From Branchiostoma floridae (Eukaryota; Chordata; Leptocardii; Amphioxiformes; Branchiostomatidae), in contig NC_049984.1 of the NCBI RefSeq assembly GCF_000003815.2, positions 156,766-220,765 on the forward strand: a stretch of DNA of 64,000 nucleotides. The letters run 5' to 3'. Under the pieces are notes generated by a model. It was not told where the DNA came from. It ran no database searches and worked only from the letters and a program-made list of their open reading frames with translations. Positions 1 to 12,568 of the stretch are shown here, one piece after another. Made by a program: the position numbers and the translations under genes. Positions within the stretch are counted from its first letter, which is position 1. Each line of letters opens with the position of its first letter.

Positions 1-3000
1 ACACAGGTGTGTGCTTGAGTCCCTGCTGTAAGAAAATACCTGTATATGCGTGGTGAGATGTCCGGCAGGTACTTTCCTATACCGGGCAGGTTCTTACGTA
101 GTGTACTGAGCAGGTTCTTACCTGTCCTGAACAGGTTTACTTACCTGAATACTACCTGTACACAGGTGTGTGTGTTCCAGCCACTGTTATAAAACATGCC
201 TGTACACATATATATGCTGAAATGTCCCATAGGTGCGTATAATAACATTGTCCCATGAGTGCGTATAATGTCACCCCACTAATATCGTCCCGCGCAGTAA
301 TCAAACCTGTCAGCTTGACGCGCGCACGCGGCGGATTCTGTCGCTGTCAGCAGGCCGGGCTGGGCGGCAGATTAGCGCTCGTTTGTGGCGCTGTGAACGA
401 TGAGGGGCTGCCGGCATGTTTAAAATGTCAGCAGTGACAAACTCACACCTTTATGAGCGGCACCACTTACTCCTGATGGATGTGGGGCAGGGTTGTAGCA
501 CGGAGGGGCTCGTGAAGACGTCTTTACTCGTTACAGCCTCATTAATAAAGATCTGTCAAGATAACGAGCGGTATCAAACACGAGTCATCCTCACTGTTTC
601 ATGCAAAATGCTGTTCTACAATTCCAAAGATACTTTCGTTAGGTTGGTAGGGCATAGGATATTGGAGTTTTATTACAAACAACCAGTAAATTAAATGTTA
701 TTTCACCTGTTCATGTTTCCATGCCTATCAGACATCTTTCTCACAGCTTCTAACTCAAGTGTTGCTTTCACTCTATCAGATATATAATGTGTATAGCAGC
801 GAGAAGCAGCACTCCAGTTAGAATCTCTGAGGAAAATGTCTGTATTGTAGAAGAAACTCCAATATCCACTGTTCTACATTGTATTGAGGACAGTATGTTT
901 TGCATTGTTTGCTGTGGAGTTATTCCTGTTTTCTACATAGAAGCTGACATGTATAAGGGGAAACAATGATGAATATGATAAAGATACTTGAAGTATGTAC
1001 GTATGTGTAAGAAGACTATGTTTAAGTCAGTTCTTCTTTGTGGCCCTTTATAAGGGTAATATGAACCATTGGGTAAAAGTCATCACAAGTCTTGCAGTGC
1101 ATCGAACCCCTGCAGCTTCAGCAAGTCTGATCTCACATCATCATCATCATCATCTCGTCGTAAAGATGTCTCAAACGTTCATGGCCCTTCTCCTCTTGTC
1201 CTCCATCCCCCATAGCTCTTAGCAGATGCTCCATGGTGCAGACTGCACCCTCAAACATCACCCAAACCTGTCAAAGCTTCCAAACTCTGGAAAGACTCCA
1301 ACCCTACTGCAGAGACTCCAACCCTACTGCAGGAAGAACACCACTTTAGACCAGACTGCTGTCCAGCCAATTTCTGCCCTGTCAAACTCGTCAGCCCTCC
1401 GCGATGGGGGACGATAACGTCTGTCTGATGGTTAAACAAGCAGAACAACCTGATACTGGTCCTGATGTTGTACAACCGACCTGATATCGACAAGGATTAC
1501 CTACAGAACAGGCAACTACTATCACCCCCATCACACCCGTACCCCACACGTCCTTTACAGACAGCCCAGCCCCTGGATGGGAGATGACAGATGATAATGG
1601 ATGGGAACGATCTGTTCACTGACAGTGTCTGGTCTCGTCACAGGGATTTATTGAAGGAAAGTTGGAATGTGTTCTCTCGTCAAATCAGATCAGGAAGAGT
1701 ACATGTCGCTGCCAGGACTAGCCCTACTAAATGAAAAGAAGTCCACAAAAGTCGTTTATCATGGAGCAAGTTGAGGAAAATGCAAGGATCTTTATGATGA
1801 TAAGTGTTTGATTATTTTGTCTCAGTGATGTCTGTTGAGACCTTCTGACTTCATCATAGTTGCAAGCAGAAAACACACTACTAAAATTTCCTTTTTTTCT
1901 GGATTGAAACTTATGAATACTTCATCAACCAATCACAGAGTGTCCTCCTTCTCCAAACTTCAGCTTACTAACATAACAGAAGTTACACAAAAGTTGTATT
2001 TCTTGGGCCAAGTTGAGCAAAGTGCCACTTTTGTCTGTTTAACACTTTAAGACCTGTCATGATATGATCAGAGCAGAATCAGCCTGGAGGGACAGAAAAC
2101 ATGTTGCTGCTTTCTCCATTCAACCCAGTATTAAAAACTTTATCTATCAGTTACAAACTTTCCTACCTCTCTACGGTAATCTTTATTCAGCAGCCTGTCA
2201 GGATCTTGAATAAGTGGTCTGTTTTACTTCCATTGTGCTTAAATGTTGTTCATCAGACACCTCCTGAAACCTGATACATGTAGGTGTTAGTCTTTGACTC
2301 TGGCTGTAACCGGAGAAGACCTTGACATTGATGGAGCAAGTAACTGGATCAGCCTGTAGAGAAGACTTTGCTCCTGAGCACTGATGGGAGCACGATCTGA
2401 AACCTCCACACGGGCAGGAACATAAGTCATAACATTACTTTACACAGCCAGATATAGCCAACCTACTGGGGCAGCTGCTGTGTTAAACAGCCTGAGGCCA
2501 GACTCCTGTCCCTGCAGTTAGACCTGCTTGACTTTCTGCAGCAGGATATAGGGGTTTTCTTTTAAACAACCAATAAGTTTTTATGCTTAGATACATTTTT
2601 ATGCCTATCACTGAGTATCAGACATCTTCCTGAGAGTTTTGTGAGTGCTGCTCTTCTCCCCGAAGAAGATGTCTTATATAATCATGGGATCTGCTGCATT
2701 TAGCCCACATGGGCAGGAACATGCAAATAAAGATCATCAAGGAGACTTAACTAGTTGTGTATAAAAAAAAAAACTCCAGTATCCTTTGTTCTCCCAACCT
2801 GATGCAGCTGTGGGTATCTGTGAGGTTTCCAGTCTGTGGTTCTCCGATTCACCAGATTCTCTCTGACAGATAAACTGTCACATCTCGTAAACAGGCACCA
2901 CTCTAGGGCGCGGGAGCGTCTATCTACCCACACGATCAGGGAGGAAAAGCCGCAACCGTAACGCTGGCGGTGACCCGGGGGTACGGGCCAACCCAGCCGC

Positions 3001-3552
3001 GGCAGATCCATCGCGCTGACCACTCGGACATCAAGATAGCCGCCATCCTTGGCTAAATGGGCTGAACCATTATCTACCGCAGGTGTTATCAGGGTCACAC
3101 CTGAGGTGGTACGACCCACCTGGGGGGACAGGTCCACTCAGGCATGGGGGGGGATGTTATGGTTGTACAGAGATATCTGCTCTGATATAGAAGCTGGTAC
3201 TGACCAACAGATTAGCCTACGGTAATCCCTGGCTTATCAAGGGTTAATCACCGGCCTTAGCTCGGTTTAATATGAGTTAAGTACCAGCCTTACCTCTATT
3301 TGTTTCTGTCTCACAGCGAGCGTATGGTCCTCTTAGGGTGGCAGAAATCTCTGTCAGAAATGTGGTGACTTGTTACAGAGCTCTGGGCTTGGAGTTCTTT
3401 CAGAGAGTCGTTAGTCGTTTCTGACTACATAAGATCTCTACATCACATGGCCCATTCAACTATAACTCCAGACATTTGTTTTGCATAACAAATGGAAACT
3501 TAAGGTCAATGACCTTAAGATGGGGCCGTAAGTTGTGGTCCATTGTTCATTG

Positions 3553-4651
3553 CAGTGGAAGCCAGCTATTTGCAATACGCTTAGTCGCAAAAATCGGTTA
3601 GTTGCAAAGAATTCTGAAATCCAAAACCATTTCCCATTGGCGCTATTGTTTACAGCACCCCATATTTGCAAAGCCCAAATCGGCTAATCGGGAAAAAAAT
3701 TCAAGTAACAACGCATGTTAACCCCGAAAAATGCCAAACAAATCACCAGAATCAGCAGGAATGAACCAAAATTTTCCCGTATAAAGATATCAGATCGCCA
3801 AAAGTATCAAAACTGCCTGTTTTGAGTCCGAAAAGGCCGCGATTTCTATTCAATTTACGTCGCTAGCGCGCGGCCCGGCGGTTGCCGCAGGGAATCATGG
3901 GATACTACACATGACGCCGCGTCCGCCATCTTTGTTTTCGTGATGGAAATGTTTTGAAAATGACGCTGTCGGCTGTTGCAAAATTTCAGTGTAATCTGTG
4001 GACATCGTAACTGGAAAATTTGTAGATATGAAGATTAACAGTTTATTTATGCGTTAGTCATGAGTATTTTCGCCTAGTACATAAAGTTTGTCTGAAAACC
4101 AAGAGCGCTTTTGTCCTACAACGTAGCGATGTTTTTCGTCTGTGTATCACATGTCGACAAATCTTACGTAGTAAGCGCGTGCACTGTACCCTTGATCAGT
4201 CCTCTATTAATCAAAACAATTGTTCATTTGGCAAATTTAGAATACGTTTGCATATGTACCTCGTTTTTTTTCGGTAGCTTAACGTGTTTTAGCAGTGTTA
4301 ATTTCTTTGTTTTCTTCAAGCCGATACTATAGACGAGACAGATCTTTTGATGCATCGCGATTCGTTCTTCGACACTAAAATGTGATAACAATATCACAAT
4401 TACCGATAAAAGATAAATTTGCCGCTGAAAGTGGCTAATAAGTATATTTGTGGAGTTTAATGAAATTATGGACTTGATTATTTGTGGTAGAAATGATTGT
4501 GTTGTATTCTTTGTGTCAATGCGTGCGATGCGTTCACCGATGCCCCCCTCCCCCATCGGGTCATTTCGAGCAACATCTTTTAATCGGGAACGCCGGTTAG
4601 TCGGGAAAATTTAGCTGGCAAATGGCCTTCCCTAATAAGCGGCTTCTACTG
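3553..4651. mobile_element. Tigger/pogo-like non-autonomous DNA element
   Basis: The left end reads CAGTGGAAGCCAGCTATT and the inverted right end reads CAGTAGAAGCCGCTTATT, close to termini of Tigger-type (Tc1/mariner superfamily) elements. Subterminal CGGTTAGT motifs recur in both halves. A TA follows the right end, but the left flank lacks a clear TA, so the target duplication is not confirmed. No transposase was seen. The interior at 3860-3960 is CpG-rich. Confidence 0.4.
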
Positions 4652-5231
4652 TACTTGACAAGGAAAAAGAGCAGCAAAATGGACCCAGTGTATACTGTGT
4701 ACATCATCTGCCTTATTCTTGTAACAACAAGTGGGAGAATACCTTAGTTTTTGAAAGCTACACTCAGGTTAAGAGTCGTTTCTTATTTCTGGGTATTCAC
4801 TCTCCTCTCCTGATACAATTTATCAATAGCTCAGTAGCCGTAATGACCCAAACTTGCTGGTTCCCAGGCGGTCACTACCGACTGACCACAGATAGCAGAG
4901 ACCGCCAGGCGAGGTGATAAGGACTCGGAGATAAGCCGAGTCACAGCTGACGAAACGTTTGACCCGCGGCCACAACAAAACGTCCACCTCTGGTCTGATA
5001 CGATGAGTCGACCAACCGTGGCCTGGTTTACTCCGGAAATCTGGAGTATGATGTCATGATAAGGGAATTTATGGATTATAAGAACTACATAAAAAATGTA
5101 ATAAAATGAAAGGCAGATTGAGATATTCTAATAAAGCTGAAGATTGTATTTTGTTTCTAGTGCAAAATCCCTGGTCTGATACTGGCTTTTACTCCTACTA
5201 ATGTGTTCAGTTTTAAATGCATCGTGCCAGT

Positions 5232-5447
5232 TTTGTAATTGCAGAAACTTTTGTTGTGGTTTAATGTTCATGGTTTTCATGGTGGCCGCTTCACCGCGAA
5301 CTTAAAACCACCGCAAACATTTTTCCTTGGCAGAAAGAGATGATGCTACCGCATGATGCTACCGCGAACTCAAAACCGCCGCGAAAAGTCCTTTTTCCCG
5401 CTACCACAAAATCAAATCCCCGCGAACTTAAATACATTTACAGTATT
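5232..5447. mobile_element. MITE with ACTGTAAATGCA-type ends, copy 1
   Basis: The body is rich in CCGCGAAC and GCGGTAGC-type motifs and is clearly homologous, in opposite orientation, to 38224-38434. The right end reads CATTTACAGTA and the left end TTTGTAATTGCAG, a decayed form of the same terminal repeat. No coding capacity was seen. Confidence 0.65.
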
Positions 5448-5934
5448 TCAGACCCGAGTACCGCTGTCCTGTCCCTGGTGCTGAATCTGATGTTATACTG
5501 GCATGTTCCGCTGTCAGGGGAAAACTGGGCTGTTCCTCCCTTTCATTGATAAAGGAGGCAGTTTGTAATCTGGAGTTGGAAGGTTTACGTTTTTCTCCCT
5601 CATAAGCAGGTTCTATTTGTCAGCAGGCCGCTCCAACAAAATAAATTGTTTCCCAGACAAGAAAAATCCAAGTTGATAAACAGTGAGGCTAGAGCCAGCT
5701 GAATGTATATCTGTACTGCACTAGATGCCTAGATACGTGTAACAGCTTCCTTCACGGCTATAGTGACAGAGATTTTTGAACTCTAGTTTAGCACCTATCT
5801 GTGCTTTTTCTTTGTTGGGTGCTTCCCTGGTTACTGTTCTAGTTGAGCTTCTGTAGTTCTGCCTTTCTGGGCACTTTTCTTCTTGCACATCCTTCATAGT
5901 GCTTGTTATGCGCAAGCATGTTCCCAGTGTTTTT

Positions 5935-5938
<4 letters not shown>

Positions 5939-5992
<54 letters not shown>
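5939..5992. repeat. (AC)n microsatellite
   Basis: About 27 uninterrupted AC dinucleotides, followed at 6030-6040 by a run of C. The apparent Cys-Val or His-Thr reading frames here are repeat artefacts. Confidence 0.97.
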
Positions 5993-5994
<2 letters not shown>

Positions 5995-6207
5995 GTAGCA
6001 GGAAAGATTACTGTCCAACCCTGCAATCCCCCCCCCCCCCAAGCAGGAAGATTGGTGTCCTGCCCTGCAGCTCCTGAAGGAGAAGGATGGGTTTAATAGT
6101 TCGCTACAACAGCAGGAACATGGAACACGGGCCCCGACAATCCTGACGGCTTAGCGAACATGGCAGTCAATATACTGGTCAATACCCAGGACAGGCGGGG
6201 CATCTGT

Positions 6208-6700
6208 CTTAAACAGGGGCACAGCACAGAGATGGTACTGTCTTACACAGGGGCACAGCACAGAGATGGTACTGTCTTACACAGGGGCACAGCACAGAGA
6301 TGTACTGTACTGGCCAGACATGTTACTGTCTTACACACCTGTACTGGCCAGAGATGGTACTGTCTTACACAGTACAGTACTGGCCAGAGATGGTACTGTC
6401 TTACACAGTACAGCGCTGGCCAGAGATGGTACTGTCTTACACAGTACAGCATTAGTCAGAGATGGTACTGTCTTACACAGTACAGCATTAGTCAGAGATG
6501 TTACTGTCTTACACAGTACAGCGCTAGTCAGAGATGGTACTGTCTTACACAGTACAGCATTAGTCAGAGATGTTACTGTCTTACACAGTACAGCATTAGT
6601 CAGAGATGTTACTGTCTTACACAGTACAGCATTAGTCAGAGATGTTACTGTCTTACACAGTACAGCGCTGGCCAGAGTTGTTACTGTCTTATACAAGTCC
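6208..6700. repeat. 36-bp minisatellite
   Basis: About 13 tandem units with the core GGTACTGTCTTACACAG followed by a variable segment (CATTAGTCAGA, CGCTGGCCAGA or GGGCACAGCACAGA). Early units carry the GGGCACAGC form and later ones the CATTAGTC form, so the array is graded from left to right. The unit is a multiple of three, so several frames stay open by accident. Confidence 0.93.
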
Positions 6701-7434
6701 TTCATTCCAGGCTGTTGAGACATTCCTTGGAAAAACAAGTGTTTGGTCAGACTGATTTCTGTCTGCAGCCATTCTGTAGCTCAGTCCCCGTGATTGGACA
6801 GTTCTGAGTGGACCTCTAGACAGAAAGGTGTAGGTTGTTGGGATTGTTTTGTTATGTTGATTCCTGAAAAGTTGGGAGAAACCTGAAAAATGGCTGCTTG
6901 TATATGAGGTGTCTTTCACAAGGAGATGCTGGTTGGCTAAGGAATGAAAGGTGTGTTGAAGTGTAGAGAACTGTAGTTTTGGGGGATGTTCAAAGACTAA
7001 ACCTGGGTTTTGTGGAAATGTTCACTGTAAAATACAAATTATCCCTGAGTCACTTTGTGTCAGTTTTCTTTTCCAATAAAATGTATGTCAAAGAAAAGAA
7101 AAACATCTCAGCCAAAAAAGTTTTAAAAAAGTTTTCTTGAGGTGAAGGTCAGTATTAATGCTATCTGGGATGGTGTCGATATTGTTCAATAAACCTTAGA
7201 ATGAGAATATATCTTAAAGGCACAATTAGGAGCATGGAAGCACCTACTTAGGTCTTAGTGGCGGTGCCTTATAAGTTTGGTCAATAGTTAATGTGACGTT
7301 CACGCTTGTTGTAAGTACCGGCTGTCCAATATCGGCACCTGGGCACGTAAATTCTGCCAGGCAAAAATATCCTACAGAAGCACTTCTTCTGGAGCAGCAC
7401 CTTACACTAGCCCTGTAGTCACCTGTGGTGCTCA

Positions 7435-7500
7435 CCTGGCAGTGTCACCTGTAGGACAGGTGTGTGTGCAGGTGAGGACAGGTGTGTGTACAGGTGTGAT
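7435..7500. repeat. CACCTG/CAGGTG-rich cluster
   Basis: A short run of ACAGGTGTG and CACCTG words. The same words cluster again near 12600, 15190, 16380, 25000, 31650-32030, 37910-38100 and 62280. Confidence 0.6.
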
Positions 7501-8159
7501 GAAGGGAAGCCGTCATCAGGTCCAGCAGTAATTGGTTCCACACAGACCTCGGTAAGCTCCCCGTTACGCCCGGCTCAATACCCGCCCCCCTCCCGATCCA
7601 TCTTTATGTGAGGCCCCGGCCTCGGCTTCATTAGCACCCGCCACTTCCCGGCTGAATGGCGGGGCATTACGGCCGCAGGGAGAAATATGGAAATGGTGCC
7701 GGTAATGGTGCTGAGAGTGGAGCCATTGTGGGGAGTAATCCGCACTAAGTACGACTCAGAACTGGTCACAGGGATGGATATGGATGGGGTAAAACTCAGT
7801 CCAGGGTCAGTGGTGGTGTGCTGGTACAGGTCTGGGGACGATGTCAACAACCATTGAATGGACTGTTCCTTAGGTTATATGTAAATTTGTGTTGCTTTTT
7901 AAATTGGATTGAGTCTTCATTTTGAAGGTTTTACAGGGTATGTTTTGTGCCATTAATGTAATGTGTGGTACTTGACACCAACAATTGCTTCCCATGCTCC
8001 AATGTTATGGAAGGGACTGATTCTTAGGTTACATCTAATGCTGCATTTTAGATTGTACATAGTATTATAGTTAATTTATACTGTTTTTTGTTTGGTTCAA
8101 ATGTTGTAGAGAATATGTTTTTGCAAACATTGTGTCAAGAGCTCTAAAATATGTAATAT

Positions 8160-8232
8160 GTGGGGCATAATACCAGCTATCGCTGCCTGTGCTCCACTTA
8201 TGTTGTTGCAAGCTAAATAAAATCAAAGTAAA
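8160..8232 (+). mobile_element. Probable LINE 3' tail
   Basis: A G+C-mixed segment ending AGCTAAATAAAATCAAAG, i.e. a poly(A)-signal-like word and an A-rich end without a gene in front. This is typical of 5'-truncated non-LTR retrotransposon copies. The 7860-8160 sequence before it may belong to the same copy. Confidence 0.35.
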
Positions 8233-8359
8233 AAAAATCACACTGTGTTAACCTCAGTTACCGGTTATCTGGTGTTAGTCACTTTAGATGAACTATAGCT
8301 GCAATGCCTTCTCCATGTCTGTAGCATTGGCTACATCTGACCCTGCCACTACTGCTGTG

Positions 8360-9060
8360 TACATCTGTAGTATAAGGTTCAGCCTGAACCAGCAACCATC
8401 TTCAGCATTTATGTGTACTCTCTATGTAGACACACAAACAAACACGCCCTACAGTGTGCAGTCCAGTTCATTGTTTCCTGATCAGACTCTCCATTAATAT
8501 ATCAAAGGCAAACACACAGGACCATTCATCATCACGCCCCAGTCCGTGTGTGACACATGCACAGCCCCAGTCCATATCTATCACCTCATATCACCTATCC
8601 CTTGACCAGTCTGTATCTATAGTATAAGGCTAAATGAGAACCAGCCTTCAGTATGTAGCTCTACTTAAACATCCCCATCCCTGCAGTGTGCAGTCCAGTC
8701 CATTGTTTCCTCATCAGAACCTTCATTAATATATCACAGGCGAACACACAGGATCATTCATCATCACACCCCAGTCCGTGTGTGATGCATGCACAGCCCC
8801 AGTCTGTATCTATAGGATCTTGTTCGTCCGTCGGCATCGACGATGACCAATGACATAGTATAATATACATTGTAAGTATCTATAGTATAAGGCTAAACCT
8901 GAACAAGCCTTCAGTATGTAACTGTACTTAAACCTTCCCATCCCTGCTATGTGCAGTCCAGTCCATTGTTTCCTGATCAGACTCTCCATCAATATATCAA
9001 AGGCGAACACAAAGGACCATTCATCATCACACCCCAGTCTGTGTGCATCCGCGTGTGATG
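8360..9060. repeat. Three tandem copies of a ~200-260 bp unit
   Basis: The words GTGCAGTCCAGT, ATTGTTTCCT.ATCAGA and CATTCATCATCAC recur in the same order at about 8455, 8690 and 8955. A related fragment lies at 10497-10570. Between units 2 and 3 about 60 bp of unrelated sequence (8815-8875) is inserted. The flank 9040-9160 has further TCCATGTGTGACA repeats. Confidence 0.8.
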
Positions 9061-9585
9061 CGTCCATGTGTGACACTTGCACAGTTTCCCAGTCCGTGTG
9101 CATCCATGTGTGACAAGTTCGTGTTTGACACATCCATGTGTGACACCTGCATGATTCCCCAGCCTGGGAGCAGCTCCAAACCATCCCAGCATGCAGCAGA
9201 TGTCACACATGTTGACGCATGGACGGGGGCCGGCCTCGGCTCAACCAGGCTTACTCCGCATTGCCCAACAGATCCGTCATGTGGGGGGAGAGATTCCTCA
9301 AACCAGCCAAATCTGTCTTGTCAAGGGAGCGATTCCTCAAACCAACCGCCGGGCTGATGAACGACTCCATCCCGGGGCAGTCAGCTGACAAACAGCTCTG
9401 TCCCGGGGCAGGGTGGATTGTTATGAAAAGTGAGTTACGGCCGCGGATATCCGGATCCATCAGTGGCAGGTCTGGTTAGCCTGTGGTGGGGGCAGCCTGC
9501 CTGATGGTCTGGGGTTGGGATGGAAGCTTGGAAAAAGAAAAAAAAAGAAAGATCCCATGAAATCTGACCCTTACTTCCCTCATGA

Positions 9586-9650
9586 CCTCAATGAAAAGTG
9601 GCCTGCAGGCCAATTTGAGCTTTCCATGAATAAATAAAGGTTCAAACAAA
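9586..9650 (+). mobile_element. Retroposon 3' end, GGCCTGCAGGCC type, copy 1
   Basis: Shares GGCCTGCAGGCC, ATTTGAGCTTT and ATGAATAAA followed by GGTTCAAACAAA with 16050-16117. A shared tail ending at a poly(A)-signal word points to a dispersed retroposon family rather than a gene end. Confidence 0.55.
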
Positions 9651-10292
9651 CAAAATATCCTGCCCATGTCTTACTCATCACAAGCCTACAACTCTGTAAC
9701 TGTTGAACCCATCCCCCATGCCTGTACAGTCTTGTACTGGCACACCTGCACATACCTGTATCAAACATGCTACAGTGCTAGTGCCTGGTATTCAGTGCTA
9801 GGAAAAACAGCAGTACATGATTGTACTTCAGTACCTACAACCTGGTTGCTATTTCATACTAGTCTTGCACGCAGAATTTCAAATCATTTTTGAGGAAGAA
9901 AAGGAAAAACGTGCAATTCCACAGAATGCCATAATACCACCACATGAGAGAAATACAGTACATGAATTAAAAGTCATGTGAAGAAATGTACCAATACAGC
10001 ATTTAGTAACCCTGAGGTATATACACTTCAGATACTTAGGTGGTCAAGAAAGTATTGAGAAGACCTACATTGTACATGTATGTGAAGGCATTATGGCACC
10101 CAGTGATATTATGAGTTGATTTTACATACTAGTAGCTAGACTAGACTTCTGCTTTGGATTTGTTCCTTACCCAACCTAAGCTGACCTGTCTCACATCTGT
10201 GTTCTGTGTTCCCAGGTTCAGTCGGCCTGAAATGAAATAGATAAATAAAACATCCCCATTAACCCGTGTCTTGTTGTGTTTAACGTTGTCAG

Positions 10293-10356
10293 GTTCTTAC
10301 GAGGGACGTGCCCAGTCAACGACTGCCCCTTCTCTCACAAGGTCTCACCTGACAAG
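10293..10356 (+). CDS. ZC3H3: ZC3H3 orthologue, exon with end of a CCCH finger
   Basis: Coding exon of a ZC3H3-like CCCH zinc-finger protein. The acceptor ends in GTTGTCAG after a T-rich tract and the donor is AAG/GTAAGG. It starts with the third base of a codon (phase 2) and ends in phase 0. The 21 full codons begin FLRGTC, continue PVNDCPFSH and end KVSPDK. This supplies the last three ligands (Cys, Cys, His with x4 and x3 spacing) of a CCCH finger whose first Cys must be in the preceding exon. Vertebrate ZC3H3 has FLRGTC...CPFSHHVSKEK at the same place, directly before MPVCSYF, which is how the next exon here starts. The family is nuclear and linked to poly(A) tail control and mRNA export (known for the family, not shown here). 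The preceding exon was not found in the window. Confidence 0.9.
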
Positions 10357-10869
10357 GTAAGGATCGCATCTCATAATGCTGGCGGATATGTTCTCTGTAG
10401 GGTCATGGTGTACAGAACAGTTATTATGTTTTATGTCGATGAACAGTAGACATCTAGGTAATAAGTTACGCAAAAAAAGCAGTTACTCAAGCAACTGAAC
10501 CAGCCTCCATCTTCAGCATGTATCTATAAGTCTACTTAAACCTCCCCTACCTGCAGTGTGCACTCAGTGTCACTGACAAAAGACAACGAATGTTGTCTGA
10601 AACGTCTGACCGTTTCCAAAATCATATCCAGTTACTCGAGTAACTGCTTTTTGGCATTATTATGTTTTCCCCAATAAGGAAAAACATATAGTTTTTGCTG
10701 GTGTGTTCTTCTTTTTCTTCTATCATTAACCAATTAGAACTTAGGTTAGATATTAGCTGTTTATGTCAATATTAGCAATTTTTATAGGTTTGCAATATCA
10801 AAACCTTCTTTCTTTTTATCTCGCACACAATACTATAATATAAGTGCCCTTCAGTGTAACACAATAGCT

Positions 10870-11140
10870 TCTGTATCAATATATCTATATAGCCGGTATA
10901 AAGTCCCTTCGCAGGCATGCGCTGGTTGTGTCATACAGAAGAACCATCACACTGAACACCCTCTGCACATCCAGCTGTAAGTAATGTTCAAAGCTCTCCA
11001 ATAATAAGGGGGCTCCTACAGTACTTGGTGGAAGCGAGTTCCATTCTATGATAGTTATGGGGAAAAACAAGATTTTAGAGCACCTGAACCCTGGGTTGAT
11101 AACTCTGATACTTGAAGGGATGACCATTTGTTGTTTTTCT
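10870..11140 (-). mobile_element. LINE reverse-transcriptase C-terminal remnant
   Basis: On the minus strand the frame ending at 10885 contains LFFPITIIEWNSLPPSTVGA followed by ESFEHYL. The pattern FFP-x-x-I-x-x-WNSLP-x-x-V-x-AP with SLESFK-like sequence is characteristic of the C-terminal end of CR1/L2/Jockey-type non-LTR retrotransposon polyproteins. Only this end is present, so the copy is 5'-truncated. Confidence 0.75.
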
Positions 11141-11599
11141 CAGCCGGTATTTGGTACTTGGTAATGAACTCTGATACTGTGGAAGGCAGCACATGCATGG
11201 GTGGGTATACACATGCAGGGCGACCTCGACTGACCTGCATAGACCAACTTGCTCGTGGTGTGGGGTTGTGGGTCGAGGGTTTAAAGAACGCTATGGGGGA
11301 CAGAAATGTCTGGAGGGAGAGAGAGTGGACCTGGTCCAGGTAACCCGCCCGTGATGATGATGGTTGTTGGTATGTCCACATGTAGCAGGGTCGGCCTCCT
11401 AACCTTTGCAGTGACCCCTGCCAGCTGGACCCAGACCCTGACCTCACAGTAACGTGTCGTTTGTATGATGGCAGCAGCCTTACTGATTAGTGGTGGGAGT
11501 TGATAACTCAGTGGTCATGTGGTGACCCTGACATTTTATACAGCGCTCTTTGTAGCTCAAAAAACAAACGTCTTGTATTGAATATGCTGTTATTGTATA

Positions 11600-11695
11600 T
11601 TGTATTGTAATAGCCTCTGGCTGGTCTGGCAGCCCTGGCAGTATTTCTCTCTATACAGCGGAATAAATCAAATCAAATCAATCAATAATGAACAA
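11600..11695 (+). mobile_element. Possible retroposon 3' tail
   Basis: Ends with AATAAATCAAATCAAATCAA, a poly(A)-signal-like word merging into a simple repeat, as seen at the 3' ends of short non-LTR copies. There is no coding part. Confidence 0.3.
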
Positions 11696-12568
11696 GTGAA
11701 CCCTGTTGTTGGTGAGAGCTTTCCTTTGTGTTTAGCAGCGTGAACTCTTCCCCATATTAACTTTACAAAGTGAACACTCCGAAAAATGAAGAAAATAATT
11801 CATACTCACAGAAAGGTGATATAAAAGACATGACAGGGCATACGAAGATCAAACTATAGAATACCAGTGGAACAAATTTGATCAATGACATCTAAAAAAA
11901 CGAGATTATCAAATTGCAATATCATGTAATTTTCCTCTTGTGCTTCTCCAACATTCATCTGATAGCAACAACAAACTCAGCTGTGTCAGAGAACTGAACA
12001 TCAAGAGGGCATTGATTGATTCTTTATGATGTGATTGATTAATTGATTGATTGATTGATCCTTAAAAATCTACTACAAATCGATCCAGGAACAATGGAAC
12101 ACAGCCAGCCCCAGACAGGTGTGCGAAGGTCGTACCCGTGACCTTGACACCTGTGTCTCCAGGTGAACAGCCCGGCTGGCCGAATCTTACCCATAATTCC
12201 CCCAGCGCCGACCTCATCATTCAACATCGTGCCTCCGTGCCCTTGACCTCTGACCCCGTTCGCAGCCTGACTAGATTCGCAGGAATCTTTGCTCGTTCCG
12301 AGCCTTTGTGTTGAGGGAATGAGGAAGCGTCGTGAAGAAGGGAGGTTAACAGGGGTCAGGGCGCCGGGTTCACAGTGAGACGGTTTCTGATGCTGGTGTT
12401 GCAGCCATCAAACCTTGCTGCCTGCCTACCTTCATCTTATTGATTCTCGGAAAAAGTTTAGGATAAAGATCTAGCAGAAAGGAAGGTAGTCCCATAGCCT
12501 TTTTCAGGCCATAGAGGCAGCGGGAACTATCCACTAGGTCTGGGGTTCCATATTCCATCACCTTTAAC

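Larger units (their letters stand above)
1..10292. other. Non-coding flank, probably upstream intron of ZC3H3
   Basis: No coding exon could be recognised here. The first exon seen (10293) opens in the middle of a codon and of a zinc finger, so this stretch is most likely intron, with the earlier exons to the left of the window. I looked for an upstream CCCH finger ending in a phase-2 donor and saw none. The stretch holds the repeats listed separately plus low-copy A+T-rich sequence; 1-250 has scattered ACAGGTGTG motifs. Confidence 0.5.

Noticed and set aside
1136-1156. (CAT)n tract giving a poly-His frame
   Set aside because: Short microsatellite without coding context.
2751-3137. Minus-strand open frame of 128 codons
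   Set aside because: No homology recognised and G+C-rich sequence alone can leave such a frame open. Kept only as part of the low-confidence LTR observation.
6160-6807. Open frame of 215 codons with Gln-Arg-Trp-Tyr-Cys repeats
   Set aside because: Caused by the 36-bp minisatellite; no conserved domain or splice context.
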